Position numbers and translations under genes: made by a program. From assembly GCA_002422545.1 (NCBI GenBank), contig DIWF01000007.1:1-8178 (forward strand): a DNA stretch of 8,178 bases, written 5' to 3'. How positions within the stretch are numbered: position 1 is the first letter of the stretch; the number at the start of each line of letters is the position of its first letter. This DNA comes from Firmicutes bacterium UBA6113 (GTDB taxonomy: Bacteria > Bacillota > Clostridia > Tissierellales > Sedimentibacteraceae). Shown here piece by piece: positions 5,863-8,178 of this stretch. The notes under the pieces were generated by a model. The model made no database searches. It saw nothing but the letters and a program-made list of their open reading frames with translations, and was not told the DNA's origin.

Positions 5863-5894
5863 AAAACCTCGTTACAAACGAGGTTTTTTATTGC
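5856..5894 (-). terminator. Long bidirectional terminator after tRNA-Leu
   Basis: A perfect 18-bp inverted repeat (5856-5873 and 5877-5894, arms starting GCAATAAAAAACC) encloses the three-base loop ACA. Both strands end the GC part of the stem with six T, so it can terminate the leftward tRNA transcript and anything coming from the left. A second small palindrome, GCGGT-GT-ACCGC (5893-5904), abuts it on the tRNA side. Confidence 0.88.
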
Positions 5895-5909
5895 GGTGTA
5901 CCGCATAAT

Positions 5910-5994
5910 TGGTGCGGATGAGAGGGTTCGAACCCCCACGCCGTGAGGCGCTAGATCCTAAGTCTAGTGCGTCTGCCAGTTCCGCCACATCCGC
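5910..5994 (-). tRNA. tRNA-Leu (anticodon UAG)
   Basis: On the minus strand the acceptor arms GCGGATG and CATCCGC pair over 7 bp. The D-arm region is TGGCGGAACTGGCAGACGC. The anticodon loop CTTAGGA carries TAG between TAGA and TCTA. A long variable arm (GCCTCACGGC), typical of leucine tRNA, follows, and the T-arm contains GGTTCGAACC. The 3' ACCA is encoded (5910-5913). The gene reads CUN leucine codons and is transcribed alone. Confidence 0.97.
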
Positions 5995-6025
5995 GCAACC
6001 AGTTGTTTACTCAACAACAAAATTA

Positions 6026-6054
6026 ATTATACTACTGTGAACATGCTTTGTCAA
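6026..6054 (-). promoter_or_regulatory. Consensus promoter of tRNA-Leu
   Basis: On the minus strand there is TTGACA (6049-6054), a 17-base spacer and TATAAT (6026-6031), perfect at both boxes, about 31 bases before the mature tRNA 5' end. The -35 box and spacer lie inside the last codons and stop of dprA. Confidence 0.88.
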
Positions 6055-6928
6055 GCATTATTTTACAAGATTTATTTTTAAATTTTATAAGCTTGTCAAA
6101 ACTGTCTATTACTTCAATGTTATTGTTGAAAATTGATGTTTGTCCTATGCATGAGCACACGCTTGTTGTATATGCCACAGGCTTGTTGAACGCATTTGCG
6201 AACTTGACTGTGTGGGATGTTCCTCCCTTCAGTCCTCCTTCAATCACAATTATGCCTTCAGACAGTGCAGCAATGACTCTGTTTCTGTCAATGAATGCAT
6301 TTTTTTCTGCTTTAGCATTTGGAGGAAGTTCTGACACAATAGTGCCGCCGTTCATTAATATCATGTTGTACATGGATTTGTTGTTTTTCAAAATATACAG
6401 ATGCCCTGCAGGTATAACAGCTATGGTTCTACCATTGGCTGCTAGGCAGCCATTGTGTGCTGCTTCGTCGCATCCTGAAGCAAATCCGCTAACAACGCAA
6501 CACTTTTCTTCAGCAAGTTTTTCTGCAAAGATGGAGCTTATTTCATACCCTTCCTGAGAAGGAGTCCTTGTTCCTACTATTGCTATATTGTAGTCATGAT
6601 TCAGCAATTCAACATTTCCGTCCACATAAAGAATCAATGGTTTATCTTCAATCAGATGAAGTTTCCTGGGATATTCCTTGTCATAGAGACTTATAATTTT
6701 TATATTTGCTTTTTTGCAGCATTCAAATATGGCAGAAGCATCACTTTCCACCTTTTCCAAATCAATATTGATTTTTTTTATTCCCATGTCTTTTATGAAT
6801 TTTTCAACTTCAGAAAAGTTTGTCAAATTAACTTTCTTTGCTTCCATGAATTTCAGGATTTTGCTTATAGTCTTTCTGCCTAAACCATTAACGAGCTGCA
6901 GCCTTACTATATCTTCGTTGCTTATCAT
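6032..6928 (-). CDS. dprA: DNA-processing protein DprA (Smf), short and divergent
   Basis: DprA binds incoming single-stranded DNA in the cytoplasm and loads RecA during natural transformation. The 298-aa product has an N-terminal helical part with helix-hairpin-helix character (LVNGLGRKT at 12-20), then the Rossmann-like DprA domain from about 70: SLYDKEYP (80-87), IVGTRTPS (117-124), VVSGFASGCDEAAH (145-158), VIPAG (171-175), RNRVIAALSEG (215-225), VIEGGLKGGTSHT (228-240). The usual ARG of SGxARGID reads ASG here, and GS(L)ITA reads GTSHT. It is shorter than the usual 350-370 residues and seems to lack the C-terminal winged-helix region. The ATG at 6928 is chosen because AAGGGG lies 7 bases upstream; an in-frame TTG at 6955 has no such site. 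The gene stands alone, not beside topA as is common. Whether it serves transformation or another DNA-binding role is open. Confidence 0.88.
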   Translation of the reverse strand: MISNEDIVRLQLVNGLGRKTISKILKFMEAKKVNLTNFSEVEKFIKDMGIKKINIDLEKVESDASAIFECCKKANIKIISLYDKEYPRKLHLIEDKPLILYVDGNVELLNHDYNIAIVGTRTPSQEGYEISSIFAEKLAEEKCCVVSGFASGCDEAAHNGCLAANGRTIAVIPAGHLYILKNNKSMYNMILMNGGTIVSELPPNAKAEKNAFIDRNRVIAALSEGIIVIEGGLKGGTSHTVKFANAFNKPVAYTTSVCSCIGQTSIFNNNIEVIDSFDKLIKFKNKSCKIMLDKACSQ

Positions 6929-6991
6929 CTTTGATCCCCTTGTGATTAATTTCAATCGGAAGGTCTATGTTTCTTCTCCCAGTGATTTACC

Positions 6992-7020
6992 ATAATATAT
7001 GTTTCTACATTTTAACACAA
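6992..7020 (-). promoter_or_regulatory. Candidate dprA promoter
   Basis: On the minus strand TTGTGT (7015-7020), a 17-base spacer and TATTAT (6992-6997) are found. The -10 is good but the -35 matches only its TTG. It is the best candidate between the upstream terminator and dprA. Confidence 0.4.
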
Positions 7021-7028
7021 TATTCAAC

Positions 7029-7060
7029 AAAAAAAAACTCTTCTTTATGGAAGAAGAGTT
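7029..7060 (-). terminator. Terminator of the decarboxylase operon
   Basis: On the minus strand AACTCTTCTT and AAGAAGAGTT form a 10-bp stem around a five-base loop, followed by a run of nine T. It starts 16 bases after the stop of the biotin carrier gene and separates that operon from dprA. Confidence 0.88.
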
Positions 7061-7076
7061 AAGAAAATTTAATTAT

Positions 7077-7502
7077 TTAGCCAATTGTTACTAACGGTTC
7101 TCCCGTGCTCACTGTTGATGACTTGGAAGTATGGATCTTATTAACAACTCCGTCCTTTGGAGAAACAATTTCATTTTCCATTTTCATTGCTTCAAGTATC
7201 AGAATAAGTTCTCCTGCCTTAACAGTCTGACCTTCTGAAACTTTAATATCCAGAATTGTTCCAGGCATTGGAGCTGTCAAAAGCTCTCCTGAAACCGGTC
7301 CTGCAGGTGCTTTTGGAGCAGGAGCTGATTTTGGAGCCATAGCTGCCTGTGGTGCAGGTGCTGGCTGAGGAGATGCTGCCGGTGCCTGGACTGCAGGGGA
7401 TGGCTGTACTGGTGTATATGTAAAACTTCCCTGAGCTGAACCTACTTCTTCTACTTCTACAGCATATGATTTGCCGTTTACTGTCACATTAAATTTTTTC
7501 AT
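7077..7502 (-). CDS. mmdC: Biotin carboxyl carrier protein of an acyl-CoA decarboxylase (gamma subunit, MmdC-like)
   Basis: This protein carries biotin, which shuttles CO2 from the carboxyltransferase to the membrane decarboxylase subunit. The 141-aa product has a short N-terminal beta segment (MKKFNVTVNGKSYAVEVEEV) and a flexible Ala/Pro-rich linker (about 32-70). The C-terminal biotinyl domain (72-141) has EAMKMEN at 104-110; Lys107 is the biotinylation site. This is the layout of the gamma subunits of methylmalonyl-CoA, glutaconyl-CoA and oxaloacetate decarboxylases. GGAGG lies 6 bases before the ATG. The gene begins 16 bases after the preceding small gene ends and is followed at once by a strong terminator, so no beta subunit gene is co-transcribed downstream. 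The exact substrate is set by the alpha subunit. Confidence 0.93.
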   Translation of the reverse strand: MKKFNVTVNGKSYAVEVEEVGSAQGSFTYTPVQPSPAVQAPAASPQPAPAPQAAMAPKSAPAPKAPAGPVSGELLTAPMPGTILDIKVSEGQTVKAGELILILEAMKMENEIVSPKDGVVNKIHTSKSSTVSTGEPLVTIG

Positions 7503-7518
7503 TTCATTCCTCCGTATT

Positions 7519-7803
7519 TTATCTCATTAATTTCATTCGTCCTGCCACTGCCCATATTGGGTCCATTTCAGGTGTTCTCTTAATATTTCTTACTATGAAC
7601 TTATCTGTTGAAGACCCAAGTATCACTGCTATGGCAGCTGTGATTGCAGCCACTGTTTCTTCTTCTTCATCCATTGACGCAAGCGATGCGGCTATAACTG
7701 CTGCAATTTCATCTTCGTCATCTTCAATAATTTCTTCATTAATTTTATTTTTTACTTCTGTATCTTCATCTTTATGTTTGAAAAAACCGTTTAAAAAACT
7801 CAT
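7519..7803 (-). CDS. Small OadG/MmdD-MmdE-like decarboxylase subunit without a membrane helix
   Basis: The product has 94 residues: a polar, acidic N-terminus (HKDEDTEVKNK, EDDEDE), two Ala-rich helices (IAAVIAASLASM at 33-44 and VAAITAAIAVILG at 51-63), then KFIVRNIKRTPEMDPIWAVAGR. The Ala-rich helix, VRxIKR and W-A-x-AGR pattern is that of the C-terminal part of OadG/MmdD-type delta subunits and of the short MmdE of Veillonella-type enzymes, which help assemble the complex. The usual N-terminal membrane helix of OadG/MmdD is missing; the first 30 residues are charged. The ATG at 7803 follows AAGGGGGC; an in-frame upstream ATG at 7833 would overlap the carboxyltransferase end and lacks such a site. 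It lies between the alpha and biotin carrier genes, which supports an assembly or stability role. Confidence 0.75.
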   Translation of the reverse strand: MSFLNGFFKHKDEDTEVKNKINEEIIEDDEDEIAAVIAASLASMDEEEETVAAITAAIAVILGSSTDKFIVRNIKRTPEMDPIWAVAGRMKLMR

Positions 7804-7813
7804 ACATGCCCCC

Positions 7814-8178
7814 TTACAGAGGAATATTGCCATGTTTTTTTACAGGTCTTAATTCTCTTTTGCCTGACAACATGTCAAATGCGCTTATTATTCTTTTTCT
7901 TGTTTCCGCCGGCTCTATTACCTGGTCCACGTAGCCTCTTGCTGCTGCCGTGTACGGGTTTGCTACCGTGCTTCTGTATTCCTCTATTTTTTCCTTACGT
8001 TTTGCATTCTGGTCTTCGGCTTCTGATATTTCGTTCTTGAATATGATGTTTGCTGCTCCGTCCGGTCCCATTACTGCTATTTCTGCTGTTGGCCATGCAA
8101 GCACCATGTCGGCTCCAAGTTCCTTGTTGCACATTGCTATATATGATCCGCCATATGCTTTTCTTGTTATTACTGTTA
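7814..8178 (-). CDS. mmdA: Acyl-CoA carboxyltransferase, alpha subunit of methylmalonyl-CoA decarboxylase type, partial (3' end)
   Basis: The gene is open at the right edge; about 121 codons of the C-terminal end are visible, from VITRKAYGGSYIAM through LGADMVLAWPTAEIAVMGPDGAANIIF to YVDQVIEPAETRKRI and the terminal KKHGNIPL. These are hallmarks of the biotin-dependent carboxyltransferase family (propionyl-CoA carboxylase beta, MmdA). The enzyme transfers a carboxyl group between an acyl-CoA and biotin in the cytoplasm. The GNIPL end and the neighbours, a free biotin carrier and an OadG-like protein, favour a decarboxylase (methylmalonyl-CoA) over a carboxylase, but propionyl-CoA or glutaconyl-CoA cannot be excluded from this part alone. 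The stop codon overlaps the ribosome binding site of the next gene, 10 bases before its start. Confidence 0.92.
   Translation of the reverse strand, partial: TVITRKAYGGSYIAMCNKELGADMVLAWPTAEIAVMGPDGAANIIFKNEISEAEDQNAKRKEKIEEYRSTVANPYTAAARGYVDQVIEPAETRKRIISAFDMLSGKRELRPVKKHGNIPL

Noticed and set aside
6048..6557. Plus-strand frames opposite dprA (6048-6557, 6596-6883, 6714-6995)
   Set aside because: They are mirror frames of a gene with clear DprA motifs; no promoter or ribosome binding site supports them.
7595..7852. Plus-strand Ser/Ala-rich frame opposite the OadG-like gene
   Set aside because: It is a low-complexity mirror of the Ala/Glu-rich coding strand and has no start signal.
1..8178. 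CRISPR array, transposase or prophage genes
   Set aside because: No regularly spaced short repeats with spacers, no transposase or integrase motifs and no terminal inverted repeats with target duplications were seen.

Overview
The window looks like a low-GC Gram-positive anaerobe of the Clostridia. The evidence is AT-rich DNA, AGGAGG-type ribosome binding sites with several TTG/GTG starts, sigma-A type promoters with 17-base spacers, a clostridial type IV pilus cassette containing a DUF4860-like protein, a class I cyclic-di-GMP riboswitch, and a biotin-dependent acyl-CoA decarboxylase operon of the MmdA type. The genus cannot be fixed from the sequence; an amino-acid- or organic-acid-fermenting member would fit.

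Layout. (1) Positions 1-301 hold no gene. They carry three complete leftward promoters plus the -35 box of a fourth, repeating every 94-96 bases. This is the arrangement expected upstream of a strongly transcribed stable-RNA (rRNA) operon lying off the left edge. (2) From 425 to 4510, a rightward promoter, six tightly packed genes and a terminator make a type IV pilus operon: PilC-like platform protein, a 98-aa membrane-anchored protein, a DUF4860-like protein, two pilin-like membrane proteins and the PilT retraction ATPase. The last two junctions overlap. No pilB, prepilin peptidase or major pilin lies in the window. (3) Positions 4541-4617 hold a GC-rich palindrome and a second rightward terminator. 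(4) From 5704 down to 4616 on the minus strand there is a strong promoter, a c-di-GMP-I riboswitch, an intrinsic terminator and a secreted transglutaminase-like protein. (5) Positions 5705-5909 are mostly intergenic, with one possible 24-aa hydrophobic peptide on the plus strand and a long bidirectional terminator. (6) tRNA-Leu(UAG) is on the minus strand with a consensus promoter whose -35 box lies inside the end of dprA. (7) A short, divergent DprA is on the minus strand. (8) On the minus strand at the right edge is the 3' end of a carboxyltransferase operon: the C-terminal part of MmdA, a small OadG/MmdE-like protein and the biotin carrier protein, ended by a terminator.

How the parts relate. 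The pilus operon supplies the inner-membrane platform, pseudopilin-like components and the retraction motor. The transglutaminase-like protein is exported and is placed under c-di-GMP control, the signal that often governs surface and adhesion traits in Clostridia. An imperfect alternative pairing between the aptamer core and the terminator stem suggests that ligand binding switches it off. The carboxyltransferase, carrier and small subunit are parts of a biotin-dependent decarboxylase such as methylmalonyl-CoA decarboxylase. The Na+-pumping beta subunit is not encoded downstream.
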